Shown: positions 10,260 to 18,496 of the stretch, in pieces
Layout: each line of letters opens with the position of its first letter
Numbering within the stretch: the first letter of the stretch is position 1
Assembly (NCBI RefSeq): GCF_028401425.1
Contig: NZ_JAQOMS010000002.1
Location: forward strand, 806,001 to 870,000
Length of the DNA: 64,000 nucleotides
From: Psychrosphaera algicola
Lineage (GTDB): Bacteria; Pseudomonadota; Gammaproteobacteria; Enterobacterales; Alteromonadaceae
Reading direction: 5' to 3'
The notes under the pieces: model-generated
What the model was told of the DNA's origin: nothing
The model's input: only the letters and a program-made list of their open reading frames with translations
The model's database searches: none
Translations under genes and position numbers: made by a program

Positions 10260-10904
10260 GTGAAAAATAACCATTCATTGTTCAAAATGTCCCGATATAC
10301 ATTAATCCTAAAGTTTTTAACCTCAGTTTTGTTGGTAAATATCTTGGTTGCCTGCTCATTAATGCCAAAAACCAATATAAAAAACATCGCAGACATGCAA
10401 ACTGCAGCAGAATTATCACATTGGACGGCCCGTGGAAAAATGATGATTGCCACGAACAATGAAAAAGTATCGGGCTATTTTTATTGGCAACAAAAAGGCG
10501 ACAATTTTGAATTTTCACTGAATACCTTAATTGGTATTAATATGTTCGAATTATCTGTTAACGATGATGAAGCCGAACTGACTATTGACGGTAAAACGTA
10601 TTATGGACATACCGCTGAAATATTAGTTGCGCAGCTAACGGGTTATCAGTTACCTATTTCACAATTACGTTTCTGGGTCCTTGGTGTTCAGCAATCGACT
10701 AAAAACAATCTTAAAACCAAGACAAAGTTAGATGAGAAAGGCAGATTAAAACATATTGAAGTTTTTCATGGCGATGCTATTTGGCAAATTGATTACCAAA
10801 GTTGGCGTTCTGTGATGCAATTTGATTTACCGAAAAGCTTACAGCTAAAATCGCCGAATAATCGTATTAAACTCTCTATTACAGACTGGGCATTACAAGG
10901 TTAA
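10260..10904 (+). CDS. lolB: Outer membrane lipoprotein receptor LolB
   Basis: Accepts lipoproteins from the periplasmic carrier LolA and inserts them in the inner leaflet of the outer membrane; itself a lipoprotein. 214 residues. A basic N-terminus and a hydrophobic stretch end in the lipobox ILVAC. The GTG at 10260 follows GGAAG at good spacing; an ATG at 10287 (MSRYTLIL) is the alternative. The body contains HWTARGKMMI and YFYWQQKGDNFEFSL, typical of the LolB fold. It is followed after 3 bases by ispE and is divergent from hemA. Confidence 0.9.
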   Translation: MKNNHSLFKMSRYTLILKFLTSVLLVNILVACSLMPKTNIKNIADMQTAAELSHWTARGKMMIATNNEKVSGYFYWQQKGDNFEFSLNTLIGINMFELSVNDDEAELTIDGKTYYGHTAEILVAQLTGYQLPISQLRFWVLGVQQSTKNNLKTKTKLDEKGRLKHIEVFHGDAIWQIDYQSWRSVMQFDLPKSLQLKSPNNRIKLSITDWALQG

Positions 10905-10907
10905 TCC

Positions 10908-11771
10908 ATGACACATCAAAAACTAACCTTACCTTCACCGGCAAAGTTGAACCTATTTTTACACATTAATGGTCGGCTAGAAAACGGCTATCATGAATTG
11001 CAATCTTTGTTTCATTTTATCGATTATGGCGACACGATGACCTTTGAAACAAACGCCAGTGGGAAGATTACGCTGTCTTGTAATATCAAAGCATTAGAAA
11101 CTGACGATAACTTGGTCCTCAAAGCAGCAAATCTACTGGTTAACTTAACATTAAATAAGGTTGAAAAAGGCGTTCATATTACATTAAATAAACGGTTGCC
11201 AATGGGTGGTGGCGTTGGTGGAGGCTCGTCAAACGCGGCAACCACAATGTTAGCCCTCAATTCACTATGGGACTTAGGGCATTCCACCGCCGATTTAGAG
11301 GCCCTAGGGAATACACTAGGTGCCGATGTCCCTATTTTTATTCGTGGCAAAAGTTCAATTGCTGAAGGTACCGGAGACAAAATGTGTACCTATAATGTAC
11401 ATAATGCTTGGTATTTAGTATTAACTCCTAATGCCCATGTAAATACTAAAGAATTATTTAGTCATCCTGAACTCCCGAGAAACACGCCAAAACTCGACAA
11501 TAACACGTTAAATTACAGTGGGATCACGACAGATCTAAAAAATGACTTCCAAAGTTTAGTCGTTAAAAAGTATCCAATCATTGCCAAAGCACTGCAGTGG
11601 TTGTTAGAATACGCGCCGTCTCGTATGACTGGGACAGGTGCTTGTGTTTTTGCAGAATTTGCAACTGAACAACAAGCCCAAAAAGTATTTCAACAATTGC
11701 CTGAAGAGTTATCTGGATTCGTCGCGAAAGGTTGTAATATTTCGCCGACACATCAAGTTCTTTTTGGATAA
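10908..11771 (+). CDS. ispE: 4-diphosphocytidyl-2-C-methyl-D-erythritol kinase IspE
   Basis: GHMP kinase that phosphorylates CDP-methylerythritol at the 2-hydroxyl in the non-mevalonate isoprenoid pathway. Intact at 287 residues. PAKLNLFLHINGR near the N-terminus binds substrate. The glycine-rich ATP loop PMGGGVGGGSSNAATT spans about residues 98-113, and MTGTGACVFAEF is the third GHMP motif. It starts 3 bases after lolB, so the two are probably co-transcribed, and prs follows after 71 bases. Confidence 0.95.
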   Translation: MTHQKLTLPSPAKLNLFLHINGRLENGYHELQSLFHFIDYGDTMTFETNASGKITLSCNIKALETDDNLVLKAANLLVNLTLNKVEKGVHITLNKRLPMGGGVGGGSSNAATTMLALNSLWDLGHSTADLEALGNTLGADVPIFIRGKSSIAEGTGDKMCTYNVHNAWYLVLTPNAHVNTKELFSHPELPRNTPKLDNNTLNYSGITTDLKNDFQSLVVKKYPIIAKALQWLLEYAPSRMTGTGACVFAEFATEQQAQKVFQQLPEELSGFVAKGCNISPTHQVLFG

Positions 11772-11842
11772 TATCGTGGAGGTTACGGCAACTTTTGTCT
11801 ATCCTCTGAAAATGTATCGCAACAAAGCCTTAGGAAATATCC

Positions 11843-12799
11843 GTGCCTGATATTAAGATTTTCGCTGGAAACGCTACCCCAGAACTTGCAGAAGTCATCA
11901 GTAAACGTCTCGACATAAACCTTGGAAACGCAACAGTTGGTCGCTTTAGCGACGGCGAAATTAGTGTCCAAATCCATGATAACGTACGTGGTTCAGATGT
12001 ATTTATCGTGCAATCTACTTGTGCACCATGTAATGACAACCTAATGGAACTCATTGTTATGGTCGACGCCTTGCGTCGTGCATCTGCCGGTAGAATTACC
12101 GCAGTCATTCCATACTTTGGTTATGCCCGTCAAGACCGTCGTGTTCGTTCTGCTCGTGTTCCAATTACAGCGAAAGTTGTCGCAGACTTTTTGTCTAGCG
12201 TTGGTGTAGACCGCGTTTTAACGGTTGATTTACATGCCGAACAAATCCAAGGGTTTTTCGACGTACCAGTTGATAACGTATTTGGTAGCCCTATTCTAGT
12301 TGAAGACATGCGCAAACATGGCTTTAACATTGCCGACGATACCGTCATTGTATCACCAGATATTGGTGGTGTTGTGCGTGCTAGAGCCATCGCGAAATTA
12401 TTAGATGACAAAGATTTAGCGATTATCGACAAACGTCGTCCGCAGGCGAATGTTGCACAAGTAATGCACATCATCGGTGATGTAGCAGGTCGTGACTGTA
12501 TTATGGTTGATGACATGATTGATACCGGTGGTACATTATGTAAAGCGGCAGAGGCATTAAAGCAACACGGCGCAAAACGAGTATTTGCCTATGCAACTCA
12601 TCCAGTATTTTCAGGCAACGCGATCGAAAACTTAAAAAATTCAGTTATTGATGAAGTTATCGTGACAGACTCTATTCCTTTGTCACCAGAAATTGCAGCA
12701 TTACCAAATGTTCGTAAATTGACACTAGGTAACATGCTAGCTGAAGCAATTCGTCGTTTAAGCAACGAAGAATCTATCTCTGCGATGTTCGAACACTAA
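11843..12799 (+). CDS. prs: Ribose-phosphate pyrophosphokinase Prs
   Basis: Makes PRPP from ribose 5-phosphate and ATP, feeding purine, pyrimidine, NAD, histidine and tryptophan synthesis. 318 residues and intact. It starts with GTG at 11843 behind TAGGAAAT. It carries the catalytic flexible loop YARQDRRVRSARVPITAK, the metal-binding VDLHAEQIQGFF and the PRPP loop MVDDMIDTGGTL at about residues 218-230. It ends in a strong intrinsic terminator. The lolB-ispE-prs order is conserved in gammaproteobacteria. Confidence 0.96.
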   Translation: MPDIKIFAGNATPELAEVISKRLDINLGNATVGRFSDGEISVQIHDNVRGSDVFIVQSTCAPCNDNLMELIVMVDALRRASAGRITAVIPYFGYARQDRRVRSARVPITAKVVADFLSSVGVDRVLTVDLHAEQIQGFFDVPVDNVFGSPILVEDMRKHGFNIADDTVIVSPDIGGVVRARAIAKLLDDKDLAIIDKRRPQANVAQVMHIIGDVAGRDCIMVDDMIDTGGTLCKAAEALKQHGAKRVFAYATHPVFSGNAIENLKNSVIDEVIVTDSIPLSPEIAALPNVRKLTLGNMLAEAIRRLSNEESISAMFEH

Positions 12800-12823
12800 T
12801 CTCGTACACATCTACCAGAGATC

Positions 12824-12850
12824 AAAAAAGCGACAATAAGTCGCTTTTTT
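12824..12850 (+). terminator. Rho-independent terminator of prs
   Basis: AAAAAAGCGAC and GTCGCTTTTTT form an 11-base stem around the loop AATAA, with a terminal T6. It sits 25 bases after the prs stop. The symmetrical A/T flanks may let it also stop minus-strand transcripts coming from the lipoprotein gene. Confidence 0.85.
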
Positions 12851-12945
12851 GTGCTTGTTGGTCAACGTTAAACTGAACAACGAGTCAAAGATATCAAATA
12901 AGCATCAAGAGACAATGGCTATCCCTTGATGCAGATATTGATAAA

Positions 12946-14847
12946 TTACTTTTCAGTTACTTGATAAATAGTAACTGTGCCACTTACTTCGTTACCAATG
13001 ATCAACAACGGATTTCCTGATGGGCTATCTTCAGCTGCTACAAACTTGATGCTTTCAGGTCCTAAATCCCCTGCAGAATCGACGTTTTCGCAATCCATCC
13101 CTTCAGCTTCATCACATGGATTATCTAGGTCATCATCCATTTCGTAGTCAACATCAAAATCACGATTGTTGTAATGAGCAACAAAGCTAGCATTAAATGG
13201 GTTTGTTACGTCATAGACAAATAAGTCCCCGGCACGTTCTTGAGCAATAAATGCGTAGTTACGGTTTTCAATCATTCCCACATCAATAGCTTCTGGCTCA
13301 CCACCTTTGTCATCTGAACGATTATCACCGGTATTCTCCGTATGTGCTGCATTAAAGTATTCACCTAGAATCGCAGATGAAATTTTACCAAACTCATCAC
13401 CTGAATCGTAAACTTGATTGATGTTTTGATCCCAAATCGAAAATGAACGTGCTCCGTAGCTGTATAGAGATTCAAATTCGCCGTCGTTATCCGCATCACC
13501 CATCGACGTTGTAACTTTTAATCGACCTAAGCCATCTTTGCCACCAGAGTGATCATATATTGACTGTAACTCAGTAGATAACGTCTTATTTTCTTCATCC
13601 GGGTCAATAAGATCTTTAACTCTTACTTCTTCCGAATACGCATCGTAGTCTCGAGAGTCACCTTCATTCGCAGAAACTATAAAGGTCGCACCGTTCCAAC
13701 TGTAAGTAGCAATAGAATCAGGTTGATACATACCTAATAACCTAGGTACAGATTGGAATGTCGCAAGTTCGTCCTTGTTGGTAAAGTCGAGCTCGTAGTT
13801 TGACCAATCTTTATATCCTAGCGGTTTAACTTCAACGGTCATCTTCGTTAAATCAACCACACCAATTGCATTGTTTTCTTGCAGTGATACGTAAGCCATC
13901 TTGCTATCAGCAGAAACAGCGATGTATTCAGGTTCAATATCTTTTGCTGCCGTGTTGCCCGTTGGTCCCGCAAACTTCACGCCCATTTCTTGTAAAAGGG
14001 TCATTTGTTCTTCTGGTGTATCGTAATCTTCTGGGTCTAATAAATCGCTTTTAAATACCAAATCAGAAGTGAAATTAACCGCTTCTGCTTTATCTGCAGG
14101 CACAGATGACGCCACTGCAATGACGCTAATCGTCCCTTCTGGATCTACACTATAATCAGTTGCAGGTTCACCTTCATTAGCAACCAATACCTTAGTGCCA
14201 TCTGGTGTAAATGTTACCATATCTGGTAAGGCGCCAACTTCAACTGCTTTGACAAAAGTTCCTTTACCCATAACGTCTAATTCGTAAAACAGTACAGCGC
14301 CGTTATCTTGTTTTACTTTCGCTTCAACAGCGATGGCTAACAAGTTGCCCTTTATCGCTATCGAGTTTGCTCCGCCAAGCATAATTGTTTTATCTGAGTC
14401 ATCAGCTTGTTTAACCAAAACTGAATCGGCATAGGTAAATGCTGTTGATGAAAGGCTATTATCGCTAGTCGGTGTACTAACAGGGACAGTAGATAATGTT
14501 GCTAAACTGATAACGTCTATTTGATTTGTAGCGCTGTTGACTGCAAACGCTGAGTTTGACGTTTTATGAAACTGAACAATTTCCGCCGCTGATTTTCCAT
14601 AAACTCCTGTCGCGAAACGACCAACAATCTCGATGTTTAGTTCAACAGGATAATTTTTTCCCGCCGCACCATCAGCGCCCGCTGCGCCATCAGCACCTGC
14701 AGCACCATTTGCACCATCAGCACCGGCTTCACCAACCAGCCCTTGTTCACCTTGAATGCCCTGCTCTCCATCTTCAACTGAACATCCTGTTAAAATCCCG
14801 ACAATAGTCGCACTCAATAATGTTAATTTTAAATTAGCGAAACTCAT
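12946..14847 (-). CDS. Choice-of-anchor I family lipoprotein with collagen-like repeat
   Basis: Predicted surface or periplasmic lipoprotein, about 633 residues. The signal peptide ends in the lipobox GILTGCS. It is followed at about residues 24-65 by a Gly-X-Y collagen-like stretch (GEQGIQGEQG, then several GADGA units). The remainder is a beta-propeller-like domain of the choice-of-anchor I family, with landmarks DIEPEYIAVSADSKMAYVSL, FIVSANEGDSRDYDAYSEE and DKGGEPEAIDVGM. Acidic DxDxDG-like segments (GDADNDGEFESL) suggest calcium binding. A GTG at 14856 is also open; I prefer the ATG at 14847. It interrupts the usual prs-rplY neighbourhood on the opposite strand. The enzymatic role is unknown; relatives are sometimes named alkaline phosphatase-like. 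Confidence 0.8.
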   Translation of the reverse strand: MSFANLKLTLLSATIVGILTGCSVEDGEQGIQGEQGLVGEAGADGANGAAGADGAAGADGAAGKNYPVELNIEIVGRFATGVYGKSAAEIVQFHKTSNSAFAVNSATNQIDVISLATLSTVPVSTPTSDNSLSSTAFTYADSVLVKQADDSDKTIMLGGANSIAIKGNLLAIAVEAKVKQDNGAVLFYELDVMGKGTFVKAVEVGALPDMVTFTPDGTKVLVANEGEPATDYSVDPEGTISVIAVASSVPADKAEAVNFTSDLVFKSDLLDPEDYDTPEEQMTLLQEMGVKFAGPTGNTAAKDIEPEYIAVSADSKMAYVSLQENNAIGVVDLTKMTVEVKPLGYKDWSNYELDFTNKDELATFQSVPRLLGMYQPDSIATYSWNGATFIVSANEGDSRDYDAYSEEVRVKDLIDPDEENKTLSTELQSIYDHSGGKDGLGRLKVTTSMGDADNDGEFESLYSYGARSFSIWDQNINQVYDSGDEFGKISSAILGEYFNAAHTENTGDNRSDDKGGEPEAIDVGMIENRNYAFIAQERAGDLFVYDVTNPFNASFVAHYNNRDFDVDYEMDDDLDNPCDEAEGMDCENVDSAGDLGPESIKFVAAEDSPSGNPLLIIGNEVSGTVTIYQVTEK

Positions 14848-15015
14848 TTTATCCACTTACCTATTATTTTTATTAAATTAGGTCGAAGAGGTTAATGAAC
14901 AAAGATGTAAATTTGACGGCAGTTTTGAAACAAATTTATGACCAATAAAAAGTAATATGACACTTTTTTTTAATCACAATAAAAATGACGTCTTTTTGTA
15001 ATGTTCATAAAACGG

Positions 15016-15044
15016 TTGTGGTCTATTGACCTTTCAATTAGAAT
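15016..15044 (+). promoter_or_regulatory. Candidate sigma-70 promoter of rplY-pth-ychF
   Basis: TTGTGG (15016-15021), a 17-base spacer, then TAGAAT (15039-15044) and a GC-rich discriminator ACGCCGCC. It lies about 90 bases before the rplY start. A palindromic CCTC...GAGG element follows in the leader. Confidence 0.55.
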
Positions 15045-15134
15045 ACGCCGCCTCTCATTTTTGAGGGGGTCGAGTTTTCTCTTGGTCGCGGGAGGAAACA
15101 TACTTAACTTATTTAAAGTTTTTTGGAGAATTCC

Positions 15135-15758
15135 ATGTCTGAAGCTATTTACACATTAGAAGCTACAGTTCGTTCTGATAAAGGTACGGGTGCGAGCCGC
15201 CGCCTACGTCACGACAAACAAGTTCCTGCAATTATATACGGTGCGGATAAAGAGCCGCAAAACCTAGCCCTTTCTCATAATAAAGTATGGTTAGCGCAGG
15301 AAAATGAAGGTTTCTATTCACATATCCTTACGTTAGTAATTGATGGTGCAAAAGAAGAAGTTATTCTTAAAGATATGCAACGTCACCCTTGGAAAAACCA
15401 AGTTTTACACTTAGATTTCCAACGTGTAGACGCGAAACATAAATTACACACTAAAGTTCCTGTTCACTTCGTTGGCGAAGAAGCAGCAATTAAGAAAGGT
15501 GGCGTAATTACTCACGTTGCAAATGAATTAGAAATCACTTGTCTTCCTAAGAACTTACCTGAGTTCATCGAAGTAAACGTTGCAGATATGGAAGTTGGTC
15601 AAACTCTTCACATCAGTGAAATTACGTTACCAGCTGGCGTTGAATCTGTTGAGTTAACTAAAGGTGAATCTCACGACAACGCAGTTGTAACATTGCACGC
15701 TCCTAAAGGCGCTGCAGCAGCTGACGAAGACTCTGAAGAAGCAGCTGACGCTGAATAA
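15135..15758 (+). CDS. rplY: 50S ribosomal protein L25 (Ctc form)
   Basis: Binds 5S rRNA in the large ribosomal subunit. 207 residues, the long TL5/Ctc form with an N-terminal 5S-binding domain (LEATVRSDKGTGASRRLRH, PAIIYG) and a C-terminal beta domain, plus an acidic Ala/Glu/Asp tail (DEDSEEAADAE). A TTG at 15123 is open, but GGAGA precedes the ATG at 15135. pth follows after 27 bases, the conserved rplY-pth-ychF order. Confidence 0.95.
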   Translation: MSEAIYTLEATVRSDKGTGASRRLRHDKQVPAIIYGADKEPQNLALSHNKVWLAQENEGFYSHILTLVIDGAKEEVILKDMQRHPWKNQVLHLDFQRVDAKHKLHTKVPVHFVGEEAAIKKGGVITHVANELEITCLPKNLPEFIEVNVADMEVGQTLHISEITLPAGVESVELTKGESHDNAVVTLHAPKGAAAADEDSEEAADAE

Positions 15759-15785
15759 TTGAATGATTGAGCTTACGGACAATTC

Positions 15786-16375
15786 GTGAGTAGCACCATT
15801 CAACTTATCGTGGGCCTAGCAAATCCAGGCCCCGAATATCAACACACCCGCCATAATGCTGGAGCTTGGTTCATCGAAGAACTTTGCCGAGCCAATAATG
15901 TTTCTTTAAAAACGATCCTAAATATTTTGGATATACCGCAAAGATCAATTTTGCTGGACAAGATATTCGTCTCTTAGTACCAACCACGTTCATGAATTTA
16001 AGCGGTAAATCAGTTGCTGCCCTTGCAAATTTCTTCAAGATAAAACCAGAAGAAATCTTAGTTGCACATGACGAACTTGATATGCCCCTATAGTGTTGCC
16101 AAGTTTAAAAAAGGTGGTGGCCACGGCGGTCATAACGGATTAAAAGATATTATTGCAAAACTCGCAAACAATAGAGAATTTTATCGTCTGCGAATTGGAA
16201 TTGGTCACCCCGGAAGTCGGGAAAAAGTGACAGGTTGGGTGTTGGGTAAAGCCCCCGAAATGATCAAGAATTAATGGATGCAGCGATTGACGAAGCCGTT
16301 CGTTGCACCGAGATCTGGCTTAAACAAGATTTAAAGAAGGCGCAAAATCGCCTTCACTCGTTTAGTGCCAGTTAA
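15786..16375 (+). CDS. pth: Peptidyl-tRNA hydrolase (three frame breaks)
   Basis: Releases tRNA from prematurely dropped peptidyl-tRNA; essential. The joined length of about 196 residues matches the family. It starts with GTG at 15786 (LIVGLANPGPEYQHTRHNAG, with the catalytic His in the TRHNAG motif). The breaks are at the A-run near 15911-15915 (resuming ...AKINFAGQDIRLLVPTTFMN), at the C-run near 16085-16088 (HDELDMPP then VAKFKKGGGHGGHNGLKD) and near 16263 (KAPE then HDQELMDAAIDEAV). All key motifs are present once joined, which argues for missing bases in the sequence rather than decay. Confidence 0.9.
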
Positions 16376-16418
16376 CAAACTAATTGCTTACATAGCAAAT
16401 TAACAAAAAGGAACCATC

Positions 16419-17510
16419 ATGGGTTTTAAATGTGGCATCGTTGGTCTACCCAATGTCGGAAAATCAACATTATTTAATGCTTTAACAAAAGCAGGTATTG
16501 AAGCAGCAAACTTCCCATTTTGTACAATTGAACCCAATACTGGTGTAGTTCCTGTTCCAGATCTTCGATTAGACAAGTTGGCTGCAATAGTTAATCCACA
16601 ACGTATCCTGCCAACAACAATGGAATTTGTTGACATCGCTGGCCTTGTAAAAGGTGCGAGTAAAGGCGAAGGGCTTGGTAATCAATTTCTTGCTAACATT
16701 CGTGAAACCGATGCAATCGGTCACGTTGTTCGTTGTTTTGAAGACGAAAATATCGTCCACGTTGCCGGAAAAGTAAACCCACAGGAAGATATTGACGTAA
16801 TCAATACTGAGTTGGCCTTGTCTGACATGGACTCAATTGATAAAGCAATTTTCCGCAACTCAAAAAAGGCCAAAGGCGGCGACAAAGACGCTAAATTTGA
16901 AAATGCGACACTTGAGAAATTAAAAGCGGTTGTTGACGAAGGTGGCATGGCTCGTTCTGTTGAGTTAACAAAAGAAGAATTAGCTGCCGTAAGCTATTTA
17001 AATCTGCTTACGATGAAACCAACCATGTATATTGCCAACGTTGCTGAAGATGGATTTGAGAACAATCCATTTTTAGATTTAGTGCGTGAAATCGCAGAAA
17101 ATGAAAATGCAGTTGTCGTAGCGGTATGTGCGTCGATTGAATCTGAATTGTCTGAATTAGAGCCTGAAGACCTAGCCGAATTTATGGAAGACTTAGGTTG
17201 GGAAGAACCAGGTTTAAATCGAGTGATCCGTTCAGGTTATGAATTATTAAATCTAAATACCTATTTCACTGCAGGTGTTAAAGAAGTTAGAGCCTGGACA
17301 TATACTGAAGGTTCTACTGCGCCACAAGCGGCTGGTAAAATTCATACGGACTTTGAAAAAGGCTTTATCCGAGCTGAAATCGTCAGTTATAACGACTTTG
17401 TTGAATTTGGTGGTGAAGCGGGTGCCAAAGACAACGGTAAATGGCGATTAGAAGGTAAAGATTACATTGTTAAAGATGGTGACGTAATCCATTTCCGATT
17501 TAATGTGTAA
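16419..17510 (+). CDS. ychF: Redox-regulated ATPase YchF
   Basis: Obg-family P-loop NTPase that prefers ATP and is implicated in ribosome association and stress responses. 363 residues and intact. Walker A is GLPNVGKSTLFNALT (about residues 8-22) and G3 is DIAGLVKGASKGEG. The G4 motif is NVAED instead of NKxD, the known signature of ATP rather than GTP preference. A coiled-coil insert and a C-terminal TGS domain (REVRAWTYTEGSTAPQAAG, DYIVKDGDVIHFRFNV) complete it. AAAAGGAACC lies before the ATG. It ends with a clean terminator. Confidence 0.96.
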   Translation: MGFKCGIVGLPNVGKSTLFNALTKAGIEAANFPFCTIEPNTGVVPVPDLRLDKLAAIVNPQRILPTTMEFVDIAGLVKGASKGEGLGNQFLANIRETDAIGHVVRCFEDENIVHVAGKVNPQEDIDVINTELALSDMDSIDKAIFRNSKKAKGGDKDAKFENATLEKLKAVVDEGGMARSVELTKEELAAVSYLNLLTMKPTMYIANVAEDGFENNPFLDLVREIAENENAVVVAVCASIESELSELEPEDLAEFMEDLGWEEPGLNRVIRSGYELLNLNTYFTAGVKEVRAWTYTEGSTAPQAAGKIHTDFEKGFIRAEIVSYNDFVEFGGEAGAKDNGKWRLEGKDYIVKDGDVIHFRFNV

Positions 17511-17526
17511 ACCTATATTTATCGAT

Positions 17527-17550
17527 AAAAGGGGCTTAAGCCCCTTTTTT
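17527..17550 (+). terminator. Rho-independent terminator of ychF
   Basis: Near-perfect palindrome around GGGGCTTAAGCCCC, flanked by A4 before and T6 after, 17 bases past the ychF stop. The short loop may give a 4-base TTAA turn. Confidence 0.85.
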
Positions 17551-17919
17551 AATGCCTAACGTTTATTATGAAACAAATCGCTCTTCAGAGTTACTAGGCA
17601 AAGGATTGTTATCACGCTCGAAAATATTGTTAATCAACATTATCAAATTTACATTTTTTGTTCCGTTTACTAAAAAATTCATATTATTTTAAAAAATAGC
17701 AATTTTATGTCCGACAAATGACGACATAAAGTCAAAGTTAGGTCTATTTAGTCAAATTTATCCCGATTACAAAATCTATTTTTTACCGAGCAGCCAAAAT
17801 AAGTTTAAACAGACAAACTTAAACTGAGTATTTTTTAACTATAAATCATGCTCTTTTTCGCCAATATGAACAAATTAAAAGCAAACGCACTATTTTTTAC
17901 AATTTTCTTCAAAAATGGG
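17551..17919. other. AT-rich intergenic stretch upstream of the tRNA cluster
   Basis: About 370 bases with no open frame of interest and no RNA I can recognise. It is rich in A and T runs immediately upstream of the tRNA promoter, which could serve as an UP element; that is inference. Confidence 0.4.
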
Positions 17920-17948
17920 TTGACGTTAAAAGGCGTCATCAGCATAAT
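17920..17948 (+). promoter_or_regulatory. Promoter of the tRNA Met-Leu-Gln-Gln operon
   Basis: TTGACG (17920-17925), exactly 17 bases, CATAAT (17943-17948), then a GC-rich discriminator ACGCGCC typical of stringently controlled stable-RNA promoters. It lies 32 bases before the tRNA-Met. Confidence 0.8.
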
Positions 17949-17980
17949 ACGCGCCATCGCTTGAGGCGGTATTCAAGAGT

Positions 17981-18057
17981 GGCTACGTAGCTCAGCTGGT
18001 TAGAGCACATCACTCATAATGATGGGGTCCCCTGTTCAAATCAGGGCGTAGCCACCA
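17981..18057 (+). tRNA. tRNA-Met (CAT), elongator
   Basis: 77 bases including encoded CCA. Acceptor GGCTACG pairs with CGTAGCC. The anticodon CAT is at 18015-18017 in loop CTCATAA closed by CATCA/TGATG. The first 15 bases match elongator tRNA-Met rather than initiator or the lysidine tRNA-Ile. The T stem CCCTG/CAGGG is perfect. Confidence 0.95.
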
Positions 18058-18095
18058 CTTCTTGAATTCCCTACCATGCTCAAGAGAAAAAATTT

Positions 18096-18180
<85 letters not shown>

Positions 18181-18218
18181 TTATAAATATGTGGAACACA
18201 TATTCAAAAAGTTTCAGT

Positions 18219-18293
18219 TGGGATATCGCCAAGCGGTAAGGCAGCGGGTTTTGATCTCGCCATTCCCAGGTTCAAATCCTAGTATCCCAGCCA
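18219..18293 (+). tRNA. tRNA-Gln (TTG), copy 1
   Basis: 75 bases with CCA. Anticodon TTG at 18251-18253. The anticodon stem GCGGG/CTCGC has one G-T pair. The T stem CCAGG/CCTAG carries a C-A mismatch at the second pair. Confidence 0.93.
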
Positions 18294-18302
18294 TCTCTTA
18301 AT

Positions 18303-18377
18303 TGGGATATCGCCAAGCGGTAAGGCAGCGGGTTTTGATCTCGCCATTCTCAGGTTCAAATCCTAGTATCCCAGCCA
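18303..18377 (+). tRNA. tRNA-Gln (TTG), copy 2
   Basis: 75 bases, identical to the first copy except T for C in the first T-stem position (TCAGG/CCTAG). It therefore has a T-G wobble plus the same C-A mismatch. It lies 9 bases after copy 1 as a tandem duplicate. Confidence 0.9.
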
Positions 18378-18381
18378 AATT

Positions 18382-18410
18382 AAGGCCTTGCTTATGCGAG
18401 GCCTTTTTTT
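18382..18410 (+). terminator. Terminator of the tRNA Met-Leu-Gln-Gln operon
   Basis: AAGGCCTTGC and GCGAGGCCTT form a 10-base stem (one G-T) with loop TTAT, followed by T7. It starts 5 bases after the second tRNA-Gln. Confidence 0.88.
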
Positions 18411-18496
18411 ATCTATCCCTTCCACCTATTTAATTTGCTTGTTGTAGCAAAATTAAACTACACTGACTTTAATCTAAAATTATTATTTTAAAATCA

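Noticed and set aside
17551..17919. Small RNA or hidden gene in the AT-rich stretch before tRNA-Met
   Set aside because: No stable hairpins, no frame with a ribosome site and no terminator; best read as upstream promoter DNA.
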